From positions 1,364,001 through 1,428,000 of the forward strand of contig CP011077.1 of the NCBI GenBank assembly GCA_000963575.1: DNA of 64,000 nt, in the 5' to 3' direction. The DNA is from Klebsiella michiganensis. GTDB lineage: Bacteria; Pseudomonadota; Gammaproteobacteria; Enterobacterales; Enterobacteriaceae. A program made the position numbers and the translations under genes. Shown here piece after piece: positions 1 to 7,839 of the stretch. The notes under the pieces were generated by a model that searched no databases, had not been told where the DNA came from, and saw only the letters and a program-made list of their open reading frames with translations. Position 1 is the stretch's first letter. Every line of letters begins with the position of its first letter.

Positions 1-407
1 CCGGCATTGACGTTCGCCATATCACCGACGGCAGAAATGTGCCGATGTACAAAACCAACCGGCTGTGTCGCCCGGCCGGGCGTCTGCAGGGCGAGCTGGT
101 GGTTTCTATGCGGCCGATTCCGGCGCACAGAGTCGCCGATGCGGTCATGATCAGCGGCCGCTTCCCGGCGGTACACGGGGCTCCTGTTCACGTTGGGGAG
201 CCGCACCTGCTCGGCATCAACGATATTTCTCAACCAGACTTTGGCGACCCGGTGCGAATCGAGCCCGGAGAGATACCCGTTTTCTGGGCCTGCGGCGTAA
301 CGCCTCAGGCGGCGGTAATGAAGTCGGGCGTGCCTTTTGCCATCAGCCATGCGCCGGGACACATGTTTATCACCGACGTGCCGGATACGGCATGGCAGGG
401 GAAATAA
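1..407 (+). CDS. Putative hydro-lyase, YcsI/DUF1445 family (5' end outside window)
   Basis: The reading frame is open from base 3 and enters from outside the window, so only the last ~135 residues are seen. The visible part resembles the YcsI/DUF1445 family, including the stretches RPIPAHRVADAV, PVHVGEPHLLGI and FWACGVTPQAA near the C-terminus. Members are annotated as putative hydro-lyases and are related to D-glutamate cyclase; the exact substrate is not established. The stop (405-407) is followed after one base by the GTG of the PxpB-PxpC fusion, so the two are surely cotranscribed. In Bacillus subtilis ycsI sits in the same operon as kipI and kipA, which supports the family call. The Met-rich start near base 39 is internal to the frame and is not the true start. 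Confidence 0.72.
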   Translation, partial: GIDVRHITDGRNVPMYKTNRLCRPAGRLQGELVVSMRPIPAHRVADAVMISGRFPAVHGAPVHVGEPHLLGINDISQPDFGDPVRIEPGEIPVFWACGVTPQAAVMKSGVPFAISHAPGHMFITDVPDTAWQGK

Positions 408-408
408 C

Positions 409-2016
409 GTGAGATTTTTAGCCGTTAATCTAAGCAGTTTTTTGGTGGAACTCAGCTCGCTCGACGAAACGCTGGCGCTTTTTGATTCCCTGAGCGCCGC
501 GCCAGAAAAAGGCATCGAAGAGATGATTCCTGCCGCCCGCACCTTGCTGATCCGCTTTTGCACCCGAGAAACCAGCCTGGCGACGCTGGCCGAAAAAATA
601 TCGCGCCATGCTCTGACCCAGCGTGCAGAACGCCGCAGCCAACAGGTCACAGTCCCTGTGCATTACAATGGCGAAGATTTGCCTGCCGTGGCCGAGCTGC
701 AGGGCATTGAGGTTCAGGCTTTGATTCGCCGCCATCAGGAGTCCGTGTGGAACGTCGCGTTTACCGGTTTTGCACCCGGTTTCGCCTACATGGTGCCTGA
801 CGCCGGGGGCTGGCAAACGCCGCGACGCAGTACGCCACGCACCCGTATTCCCGCTGGTTCCGTGGCGCTGGCCGGCGAGTTTAGCGGTATCTATCCGCAG
901 GCGAGCCCCGGCGGCTGGCAGCTAATTGGCCAGACCGAGCTGAAAATGTGGGATCTCTCCCGCGAACAGCCCGCGCTGCTGATGCCCGGCGCACAGGTTA
1001 ACTTTATCGACGCGGCGAAAATCACAAAAACTATCTCGCTTCCGGCGCGCATCATCCCGCAAAGTCTGCCCGAACGTACTGGCGCAACCCTGGCGGTGCT
1101 GGCGACGGGGCTGCAAACGCTCTGGCAGGATGATGGCCGGGCGGGAAGGGCCAGTGTGGGTCTTTCCGAATCCGGGGCGATGGACAAATCTGCGCTTCAT
1201 GCCGCAAACCGTATTGTGGGTAATCCCGCCGGCTCGCCGTGCCTTGAAATTACGCAGGGCGGCTTCCGCGCCAGGGCGACCGGCGACGTGGTTATCAGCG
1301 TGACCGGGGCGCAGTGCCCGCTGACGCTGCTTACGGCAGAGGGCGAACGTTATGCGGTAGACGGCTACCGGCCGCTAAATCTGGCGACCGGTGATGAAAT
1401 CCATGTTGGGACTCCGGGGCGCGGGTTACGCAGTTATCTCGCAATACGCGGCGGGTTTATCGTGCCGCAGAGTCTGGGCAGCGCCGCGAGCGATACCCTG
1501 GCGAAGGTCGGTCCTGAACCGGTGGGCGTGGGCGATATTTTAGCGGTCGGGGCGCACTCACATCCAGGCCCGGTACAGCTGAATGAGATCCCGGCGTGGC
1601 CGTTACCCTCGGCAGAAGACACCGTTACGCTGGATATCGTGCTCGGGCCGCGTACTGACTGGTTTACTGCTCAGGCGATTGAGCTACTCACGGCCCAGTG
1701 CTGGCGGGTCACCCCCCAATCGAACCGTATTGGCCTGCGCCTGGCCGGCGAGCAGCCCCTGGCGCGCAGCCAGCCTCAGGAGCTGCCGAGTGAAGGCACC
1801 TGTAGCGGTTCCATCCAGGTTCCCGCCAGCGGGCAGCCCGTTCTGTTTTTGCACGACCATCCGCTCACCGGCGGGTATCCGGTGATTGCCTCCGTGGCTG
1901 AATATCATCTTGACCTGGCCGGACAGATCCCGCCGGGCGCCTCGATCCGCTTCAACGTTATCCGACCTTTTTTGGAAATAGCAGGGAGTAAAGCCAGTGA
2001 CCACCGCGACGCATAA
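409..2016 (+). CDS. PxpB-PxpC (KipI-KipA / AHS1-AHS2) fusion, 535 aa
   Basis: One polypeptide carries two domains that are usually separate genes. Residues ~1-215 form the KipI/PxpB (allophanate hydrolase subunit 1-like) domain, with the family stretch FTGFAPGFAYM. Residues ~225-535 form the KipA/PxpC (subunit 2-like) domain, with SVGLSESGAMDK and RSYLAIRGG. In 5-oxoprolinase PxpABC these subunits act on 5-oxoproline; in urea carboxylase the same two domains form the carboxyltransferase half. I chose GTG 409 because AGGGGA lies about 8 bases upstream and it starts right after the preceding stop; the longer frame back to 337 would overlap that gene heavily. The 3' end overlaps the biotin carboxylase gene by 20 bp. 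The next gene being a biotin carboxylase-BCCP favours a carboxyltransferase role, but plain 5-oxoprolinase activity remains possible. Confidence 0.82.
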   Translation: MRFLAVNLSSFLVELSSLDETLALFDSLSAAPEKGIEEMIPAARTLLIRFCTRETSLATLAEKISRHALTQRAERRSQQVTVPVHYNGEDLPAVAELQGIEVQALIRRHQESVWNVAFTGFAPGFAYMVPDAGGWQTPRRSTPRTRIPAGSVALAGEFSGIYPQASPGGWQLIGQTELKMWDLSREQPALLMPGAQVNFIDAAKITKTISLPARIIPQSLPERTGATLAVLATGLQTLWQDDGRAGRASVGLSESGAMDKSALHAANRIVGNPAGSPCLEITQGGFRARATGDVVISVTGAQCPLTLLTAEGERYAVDGYRPLNLATGDEIHVGTPGRGLRSYLAIRGGFIVPQSLGSAASDTLAKVGPEPVGVGDILAVGAHSHPGPVQLNEIPAWPLPSAEDTVTLDIVLGPRTDWFTAQAIELLTAQCWRVTPQSNRIGLRLAGEQPLARSQPQELPSEGTCSGSIQVPASGQPVLFLHDHPLTGGYPVIASVAEYHLDLAGQIPPGASIRFNVIRPFLEIAGSKASDHRDA

Positions 2017-3727
2017 AGTTCTGATCGCCAACCGGGGCGAAATTGCCGTTCGTATTATTCGCGCCTGCCGTGATTACGGCGTAAAGGCCGTGGCGGTTTA
2101 CTCTGATGTCGACGCCGATGCGCTTCACGTTCACATGGCCGATGAAGCCTGGGCGCTACCGGGTATCCAGTCCGGCGAAACCTATTTGAATATCCCGCAG
2201 CTGGTAGATATTGCTCGCCGCAGCGGCGCGACCATGGTTCACCCGGGCTACGGTTTCCTCTCCGAGAGGGCCGAGTTTGCCCGTGCGGTACAGGCTGCCG
2301 GACTTATCTGGATTGGCCCCGAGCCGGAGACAATTGAACAACTGGGAGACAAAGTTCAGGCCCGCAAAATTGCCCTGCAGGTGGGCGCTCCGCTGGTAAA
2401 AGGCACGGCCGATCCGGTCAGTGGCGCCGGAGAGGTTGTTGATTTTGCCGCCACGCATGGCCTGCCGGTTGCTATCAAAGCCGCATTCGGCGGCGGCGGG
2501 CGAGGGCTGAAGGTGGCCTGGAAGCTTGAAGAGGTCGAAGAGCTTTACCATTCGGCGACGCGAGAGGCGTTAAGCGCCTTTGGCCGCGGAGAATGCTATG
2601 TCGAGCAGTATCTCGACTGCCCAAGGCATATTGAAGCGCAGGTGATTGCCGACAAGCACGGCAACGTGGTGGTACTCGGTACCCGCGACTGTTCGCTGCA
2701 GCGCCGCAATCAGAAGCTGGTAGAGGAGGCGCCAGCGCCGTTTATCAGCAAGTCACAGCGGCAGGAAATTCATAACGCCGCGCGCGATATTTGCGCTCAT
2801 GCGGGCTACGTCGGCGCGGGCACCGTTGAATTTTTGCTTAGCCGCGACGGCAAGCTGTCATTCCTTGAGGTCAACACTCGCCTGCAGGTAGAGCATCCGG
2901 TGACCGAGGAGACGACCGGGATTGATATCGTCGTTGAGCAGTTACGCATTGCCGAAGGTTTGCCGCTGAGCATTCAGGCTACGCCGGTTCCGCGCGGCCA
3001 CTCGTTTGAGTTTCGCATTAATGCCGAGGATGCGGGCAAAGGCTATTTGCCTACGCCGGGCAAGATTAGCGTATTTCGTGGGCCGTCCGGAGCAGGGGTT
3101 CGTCTTGACAGCGGCGTGGAGGCTGGCTCTTCCGTGCCGGGCAGCTACGACTCTTTGATGGCAAAACTGATCGTGACCGGCAGCAGCCGTGAGCAGGCCA
3201 TTGCCCGCGCGCGCCGCGCCCTGCGTGAATTCGAGATTGACGGCGTGGCTTCCGTGCTGCCGTTCCATCGCGCGGTGATGGACGATCCTGATTTCATCGA
3301 AAGCTTTGCCGTGCATACTCGCTGGATTGAAACGGATTTTGCCGGCCGCATTGCATTTGCCCCGCGCCAGGTTCCCGCTGCGGATGAGGTTCTGACCCGC
3401 AGCTGGATAGAACTGGACGGGCGTCGTGTTCAACTGGGGCTGCCGGCAAGCCTGTTGGGCGGCCTCGCCCAGGCGAATACGGGCGGCGCTCCAAAGGCTA
3501 CACCTGAACTCACCCATGAAGCCGCCATCGAGGCGCCTATATCCGGCGTGCTTCACGGCTGGATGAAAGAAGAAGGGGCGACTGTCGCTCAGGGAGAGGT
3601 CATTGGCGTGATGGAAGCCATGAAAATGGAGGTTCAGGTGATAGCCCACCGCAGCGGCAGGCTCAAACAAGGCGTAGAAAAAGGGGCTTCTGTTGAGGCC
3701 GGCCAGTCTCTCGGTGAGATCGGCTGA
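1997..3727 (+). CDS. Biotin carboxylase with C-terminal biotin carrier domain (576 aa)
   Basis: The N-terminal half is a biotin carboxylase: start motif KVLIANRGEIAVRIIRACRD, ATP-grasp glycine-rich loop AAFGGGGRGLKV, and FLEVNTRLQVEHPVTE. The C-terminus is a biotin carrier domain with the canonical EAMKME motif; the lysine to be biotinylated is residue ~543. This is the arrangement of the alpha subunit of acyl-CoA or urea-type carboxylases. No acyl-CoA carboxyltransferase gene is in view; instead the gene overlaps the 3' end of a PxpB-PxpC fusion, the same domain pair that provides the carboxyltransferase of urea carboxylase. I infer a split urea-carboxylase-like enzyme acting on an amide or lactam. 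GTG 1997 is chosen for its CAGGGAG Shine-Dalgarno about 10 bases upstream. Confidence 0.85.
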   Translation: MTTATHKVLIANRGEIAVRIIRACRDYGVKAVAVYSDVDADALHVHMADEAWALPGIQSGETYLNIPQLVDIARRSGATMVHPGYGFLSERAEFARAVQAAGLIWIGPEPETIEQLGDKVQARKIALQVGAPLVKGTADPVSGAGEVVDFAATHGLPVAIKAAFGGGGRGLKVAWKLEEVEELYHSATREALSAFGRGECYVEQYLDCPRHIEAQVIADKHGNVVVLGTRDCSLQRRNQKLVEEAPAPFISKSQRQEIHNAARDICAHAGYVGAGTVEFLLSRDGKLSFLEVNTRLQVEHPVTEETTGIDIVVEQLRIAEGLPLSIQATPVPRGHSFEFRINAEDAGKGYLPTPGKISVFRGPSGAGVRLDSGVEAGSSVPGSYDSLMAKLIVTGSSREQAIARARRALREFEIDGVASVLPFHRAVMDDPDFIESFAVHTRWIETDFAGRIAFAPRQVPAADEVLTRSWIELDGRRVQLGLPASLLGGLAQANTGGAPKATPELTHEAAIEAPISGVLHGWMKEEGATVAQGEVIGVMEAMKMEVQVIAHRSGRLKQGVEKGASVEAGQSLGEIG

Positions 3728-3732
3728 AATCT

Positions 3733-3757
3733 AAGGCGAGCCAGAACCCGCCTTTCT
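3733..3757 (+). terminator. Weak hairpin after the carboxylase gene
   Basis: AAGGCG and CGCCTT form a 6-bp stem with a 10-base loop, followed by a short T-containing run. It is the only plausible end signal between the carboxylase stop and the Fic remnant. The T-tract is poor, so termination may be incomplete. Confidence 0.3.
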
Positions 3758-3810
3758 CCCCGCTGGTATGTCGGTATAAATGTCGGAGAAACTTTCCCCG
3801 GAGTAAACCG

Positions 3811-4440
3811 ATGCAGCCCTACCATCCTCCCTTTTCTCTGACTTCCTCTATCCTTAGCCGCACGATTGAAATTGGGGAGCTGCAGCGGTCATCGATCGCC
3901 CAGCGAACCTCACCTCTGTTACGCAAAGAAAACCGTATCCGCACTATCCATGCTTCTCTGGCAAGAGAGCACAACAGCTTAGCCGCTCAACAGGGGACTG
4001 CGCGTGTGGAGGGCAGGCGGCTTTGGCAGGCGCTGATCCTGAGTGAGTGGCGCGCCGGGCTTGACTGGTTGCCGGTTGAGACGCTAATTCACGACCGACA
4101 GGAAGCCTATTATCGGGTGCTCAGGGCGTGTGACCGACGGAGTGGCGGTCCTGCTTTTGTGGAGTTTATGCTGGATATGCTGCCGATGGGACTGAAAGAA
4201 GGGGGGGCCCACAGCCGGCTGGAGGAAGCGCCAGCCTCGTTTTTTGCCGGACGGTTGAGCGTAACGGCCGGGCAAATCCTGAATTTAATTGTGGAAGAAC
4301 CGTCGATAACCATAGCCCGACTGGTGGAGACCGCTGGCTTAACCAGCCGCACCATAGAGTGTAATCTCAAAACGCTTCAGCAAGAGGGTCGGCTAAAGCG
4401 CAGAGGTGCCGCACGACATGGCTACTGGCGAGCAAAATGA
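3811..4440 (+). pseudogene. Fic-family protein with the catalytic core deleted in frame (209 aa)
   Basis: The N-terminus (PPFSLTSSILSRTIEIGELQ and RKENRIRTIHASLA) is that of a Fic adenylyltransferase with an N-terminal inhibitory helix. The C-terminus carries the region after the Fic motif (RRLWQALILSEW, LPVETLIHDRQEAYYRVL) and a winged-helix tail (residues ~148-206). Intact relatives are about 340-370 aa and have HPFxDGNGR just before RLWQ. Here the chain jumps from residues like GTARVEG straight to RRLWQAL, so the catalytic His and the nucleotide-binding GNGR loop are gone while the frame stays open. The inhibitory-helix segment SLAREHN keeps the glutamate. Either a dead gene or a reduced DNA-binding protein. 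ATG 3811 has GGAG 9 bases upstream. Confidence 0.72.
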
Positions 4441-4606
4441 AGCGACATTTTTCAGGGATGTGGCATCATTTCCACCTTTATTTTATTAACAATAAGATAA
4501 CATTATATCTAACAAAATTGTGACAAAGCACAATATACATATAACTTAATATGTTTTATAAAATGTAGCCATTGCCTGCAACTATGCCCCCTAAAGAGAA
4601 AGACAT
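4441..4606 (+). promoter_or_regulatory. AT-rich promoter region of the permease gene with an inverted repeat
   Basis: This 166-bp stretch is strongly AT-rich compared with its neighbours. It contains ATTGTG-N6-CACAAT (4517-4534), a 6-bp-arm inverted repeat suitable for a dimeric regulator, followed by TATA-rich sequence. The half-site spacing is not that of CRP. A half-site AAATTGTG recurs upstream of the aldehyde dehydrogenase gene near 7733-7740, which would fit a shared regulator such as the nearby GntR protein; that link is inference. Confidence 0.35.
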
Positions 4607-6088
4607 ATGGAACAGACATCTGCTACAAAAAGTACCGATCCACAGCCGGAGAAGGGCCAGCAGTTCAACCGCTCCATCGGCCTGGTATCGAACTTTGCGC
4701 TCGGTTTTACCTACCTCTCACCGTTGACCGCCGTGTATTCCCTGTTTGCGCTGGCGATAACCCTCGCCGGGCCACCCGCCATCTGGTGGATCCTGATTGC
4801 CGCCTGCGGGCAGTTACTGGTTGCCCTGGTGTTCGGGGAAGTCGCTTCGCAATATCCCATTACCGGAGGCCTTTATCCCTGGGCCAGAAGATTGTGGGGG
4901 AAAAAATACGCCTGGATTGCCGCGTGGATATACCTCTGGGCGCTGGTGGTGACCATTACGTCCATCGTTGAATACACGTCGACCTTCGTGGCTTCGCTTT
5001 TCCATTACGGTGATACACCGCTTGCGATGCTGCTCACATCCGTGGTGCTGCTCACCATCATGATGGGCGTCAACATGTCGGGGACGAAAAACCTGGCGAG
5101 GGTCGCCCGCTTCGGCTTCTGGTGCGAAATCATCAGCGTGATTGCCCTCGGTATTTATTTGCTGATTTTCCACCGCAATCAGCCTTTCTCCGTGGTGTTT
5201 GACGCCATGGGCGCGCTGGCGAAAGACGGCAGCTACGGCACGGCGTTTATGTCGGCGTCGCTGATGGGGCTGTTTATGTTTTTTGGCTTTGAAGCCTGCG
5301 GTAACGTGGCGGAAGAGGTTAAAAACCCAGGGCGTAAGATCCCGGTGGCGATGATCCTTAGCATCGTCTTTGGGGCTATCTCTGCGGTGATCTCTATCCT
5401 GGGTTATCTACTGTCATCCCCGGATCTGATGAACATTGTGAACGGTAAAATAGCCGATCCGATCCCGGCGATTCTGAATGACGCGCTGGGTGAGAAGGGC
5501 GCCACGCTGTTTATCGTGATTGCTATTGTGGCAATGCTCTCCTGCATCCTGTCGCTTCAGGCGGCGCTGAGCCGGCTGATCTTCTCGTTCTCCCGCGACA
5601 AAATGCTGCCGGGCAGCGAGTGGATGGCGAAAATCTCGAAGCACAGCGTGCCGGATAACGCGATGCTGATAAGCTGCCTGCTGCCGATGGTGATTTGCGT
5701 CTGGGTTTACTTCCAGCCTGATAACCTTGCCCGAATCACCGCGTTTGCCGTGATTGGGATTTATGTCTCCTTCCAGATGGTCATTCTGGCTGCTCTGCGC
5801 CAGCGGCTCAAGGGCTGGAAGCCTGCGGGAGAGTGGAAACTGGGTTCATGGGGGATGCTGGTCAACGTGCTGGCGCTGGCCTACGGTATAGGCGGGATCT
5901 GGCTGCTGGCCCAGCCTGCGGACAGCCCGGACTTTATTGACCGCTGGACGGTGCTGATCGGCCTGGCGCTGGTCATCGGCTCGGGGCTGGTTTATATGTC
6001 GATTGCCAGACCTTTTGGTCACTCCGATGCGCCTGAAAATGACGCCATTGAATACGCCAAACGGCTCAATCTTTCTCGCGAGTATTAA
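4607..6088 (+). CDS. APC-superfamily amino acid/polyamine permease (493 aa)
   Basis: This is an inner-membrane transporter with about 12 hydrophobic segments and the early APC-family region NFALGFTYLSPLTAVYSLF. The stretch ITGGLYPWARRLWGKKYAWIA matches the amino acid/choline transporter branch, and FGFEACGNVAEEVKNPGRKIP is the conserved loop after TM6. Length is normal for the family. It faces the Cache sensor and GntR genes across a shared terminator, and a PatD-like dehydrogenase and a spermidine-dehydrogenase-like enzyme follow. GABA, a diamine or a related amine is therefore a reasonable cargo, but substrate cannot be read from sequence. It starts at ATG 4607 after AAAGAGAAAG. Confidence 0.85.
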   Translation: MEQTSATKSTDPQPEKGQQFNRSIGLVSNFALGFTYLSPLTAVYSLFALAITLAGPPAIWWILIAACGQLLVALVFGEVASQYPITGGLYPWARRLWGKKYAWIAAWIYLWALVVTITSIVEYTSTFVASLFHYGDTPLAMLLTSVVLLTIMMGVNMSGTKNLARVARFGFWCEIISVIALGIYLLIFHRNQPFSVVFDAMGALAKDGSYGTAFMSASLMGLFMFFGFEACGNVAEEVKNPGRKIPVAMILSIVFGAISAVISILGYLLSSPDLMNIVNGKIADPIPAILNDALGEKGATLFIVIAIVAMLSCILSLQAALSRLIFSFSRDKMLPGSEWMAKISKHSVPDNAMLISCLLPMVICVWVYFQPDNLARITAFAVIGIYVSFQMVILAALRQRLKGWKPAGEWKLGSWGMLVNVLALAYGIGGIWLLAQPADSPDFIDRWTVLIGLALVIGSGLVYMSIARPFGHSDAPENDAIEYAKRLNLSREY

Positions 6089-6091
6089 TCT

Positions 6092-6115
6092 AAGGGCCTT
6101 CGGGCCCTTTTACTT
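6092..6115. terminator. Bidirectional rho-independent terminator
   Basis: AAGGGCC-TTCG-GGCCCTT forms a 7-bp stem with a stable TTCG tetraloop, followed on the + strand by TTACTTTT. It lies between the ends of the convergent permease and Cache genes and can serve both. Confidence 0.88.
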
Positions 6116-6148
6116 TTGTACTTATTTTAACCGCAACGTTTAAGGGCC

Positions 6149-6856
6149 TTATGACCCCTTTGTTACCAGCTCATATAACGTGCAGTATTCCGTGTTATAG
6201 ACTTCAACCGCCTCTGAGGTATTCAGTAATTCACCGACGCGGTATTTAGGATAAGTAGAGAAAATAATCCGCTTGTCTAAATTAGTCAGCATAACTTTGT
6301 GGTTATTGAACAGCGGAAGTAATTCTTCCTCTACTTCGCTGACCAGCACATCAATTGCCGCCACGCCGATGAAACGCTGGTGAAAATAAACCGGCATAGC
6401 CGACGTTAAGGTATAAGACGTATTACAAACGTAATCGACATAAGGGCCGTGAATATACGCCTGGCCGTTTTCCTGAGCATCTTTAAACCACTCAAAGGTC
6501 CTGAAATCCAGCCGCTGTTGGGTGGCCTGATCCAGGTCGAGATTCACCTTTTTTACGCCGTCGGCCTTTTTGTACCACCACTCCAGCAGCCAGTACTCTT
6601 TTTCCTCCGTGCTGCCCGCAATGTGGCTGGCAAAACCAGAGCCTGAGCAGTAAGGCGTTTCGTTCAGCGTCTCTTTGATATGTTCCTGGATGGATCGCTT
6701 TACCGCAGGATCCAGCAGCAGTTTGTGATCGTCGCCGTGAAATGCCGCCAGCGTGGACTCAACCTGCCCGGCAAGCGCAATGGTTGCCTTGATGGTGGTG
6801 GTAATAATGTCGTCAATCTTACGGGTAAAAGGGATGAGGCTTGCAGGTACATTCAT
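6149..6856 (-). CDS. Soluble Cache/PAS-like sensor domain protein (235 aa)
   Basis: The protein has no signal peptide and no membrane segment. Its middle (residues ~70-200) looks like a Cache-type ligand-binding domain: EKEYWLLEWWYKK, then TSYTLTSAMPVYFHQRF and IGVAAIDVLVSEVEEEL, the usual strand pair that ends such folds. Cache domains are normally extracytoplasmic parts of receptors, so a free-standing cytoplasmic one is unusual. It lies 27 bp downstream of the GntR regulator gene on the same strand and is convergent with the permease, suggesting it senses or buffers the amine or aldehyde handled by this cluster. The ribosome site before ATG 6856 is weak. Function otherwise unknown. Confidence 0.68.
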   Translation of the reverse strand: MNVPASLIPFTRKIDDIITTTIKATIALAGQVESTLAAFHGDDHKLLLDPAVKRSIQEHIKETLNETPYCSGSGFASHIAGSTEEKEYWLLEWWYKKADGVKKVNLDLDQATQQRLDFRTFEWFKDAQENGQAYIHGPYVDYVCNTSYTLTSAMPVYFHQRFIGVAAIDVLVSEVEEELLPLFNNHKVMLTNLDKRIIFSTYPKYRVGELLNTSEAVEVYNTEYCTLYELVTKGS

Positions 6857-6883
6857 GGTGATGCCCGTGTTGTTGTGTCGGTT

Positions 6884-7603
6884 TTATTTATATTTTAATT
6901 TACTTTCAATGAGATAGAGGGTGAAGGTGTCAATTAGCTGCGTGGCTAATCGCACTGCCTCCGGCTCATTATGGGTTTCCAGCGCAGCAATCAATTCGGT
7001 ATAAACATCAATCACTTCTCGATGAACCGCTTCGTCACGGTAAAGAATGGCCACCAGAGACGCCCATTCGGCCTGCAGCAGCAGCTCCTGGTTGGCAAGC
7101 CTTGCTGACTGGGAACTGGCGGAAAGCGCCAGCAGGCAGCGCATATCTGCCTGGGTTTTTAACTCCGGCGTGCTGGCAGATTTCAGCGCTTCAACAAACT
7201 CCCGCAGTCGGGTGATATCCGCGCTGGTCATGCGTCTGGAGGCGAGCCTGGCGCTGTGGCTAATTATGGCGCAATGCATTTCGCCGAGGTCTGAAATATA
7301 GTCTGAACTGATAGTCTTAAAAGGGTGAAGCGGCGTCTGAAATTCGCCGCTATTTTCGCAAACAAAGCTGCCGCCATTTCTCCCACGAACGGTATGGATT
7401 AAATTATTCGCCCGCAGCGTATTTAGGGCTTCACGTATTGTAATGTGGGAAACGCCCATCATTTTGGCAAGGTCGGCCTCATTAGGAAGCTGCTCATTTG
7501 CCTCAAGCAAACCAGTAATAATTGCATTTGAAAGCCGCTGCACAATTTGATCGGATCGACTTGCCTGTCCTATAGGTGCGAATATTACTGCGTGAGTAAT
7601 CAT
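6884..7603 (-). CDS. GntR-family (FadR-type) transcriptional regulator, 239 aa
   Basis: The N-terminal winged helix (residues ~15-80) has the GntR signature: IVQRLSNAIITGLL, EQLPNEADLAKMMGVSH, TIREALNTLRANNLI and GRNGGSFV. The C-terminal ~140 residues are all-helical and fit the FCD-type effector domain of the FadR branch (histidine and arginine positions such as HCAIISHSARLASRR). It is divergent from the PatD-like dehydrogenase gene across 236 bp and cotranscribed with the Cache protein. Most likely it represses the dehydrogenase/oxidase genes and itself until the substrate or an intermediate binds. Confidence 0.85.
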   Translation of the reverse strand: MITHAVIFAPIGQASRSDQIVQRLSNAIITGLLEANEQLPNEADLAKMMGVSHITIREALNTLRANNLIHTVRGRNGGSFVCENSGEFQTPLHPFKTISSDYISDLGEMHCAIISHSARLASRRMTSADITRLREFVEALKSASTPELKTQADMRCLLALSASSQSARLANQELLLQAEWASLVAILYRDEAVHREVIDVYTELIAALETHNEPEAVRLATQLIDTFTLYLIESKLKYK

Positions 7604-7839
7604 AGTGCTCTCTGATTAAAATTCCCTGAATCAACGGTTATTGATAGCACAGCCCGGGCCTTTAAGAAAGGCATCGACGGGCTACCAGAAACGGCTGTTT
7701 TCACGTCTTGCCCGGCATCGCCATGTAAAAATATTGTTAAATTGTGGGGTTGATCATGTTGCTATAAAGCGCAGATTGAAAAGTCGCCAACCAAAAGATA
7801 TTACATAATATTGTTTATGTTTAATGTGAGGAGAAGGCG
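7604..7839. promoter_or_regulatory. Divergent control region between GntR and aldehyde dehydrogenase genes
   Basis: It holds an inverted repeat ATCAA-N6-TTGAT (7630-7645) close to the GntR start, and a half-site AAATTGTG near 7733-7740. An AT-rich stretch precedes a strong Shine-Dalgarno, GGAGAAGG, just before ATG 7840. These are candidate operator positions for the GntR protein; no match to a known consensus is claimed. Confidence 0.35.

Noticed and set aside
4518..4533. CRP site upstream of the permease
   Set aside because: The arms TTGTG/CACAA are six bases apart, whereas CRP needs GTGA-N6-TCAC. The spacing of the conserved GTG/CAC is wrong by two bases.
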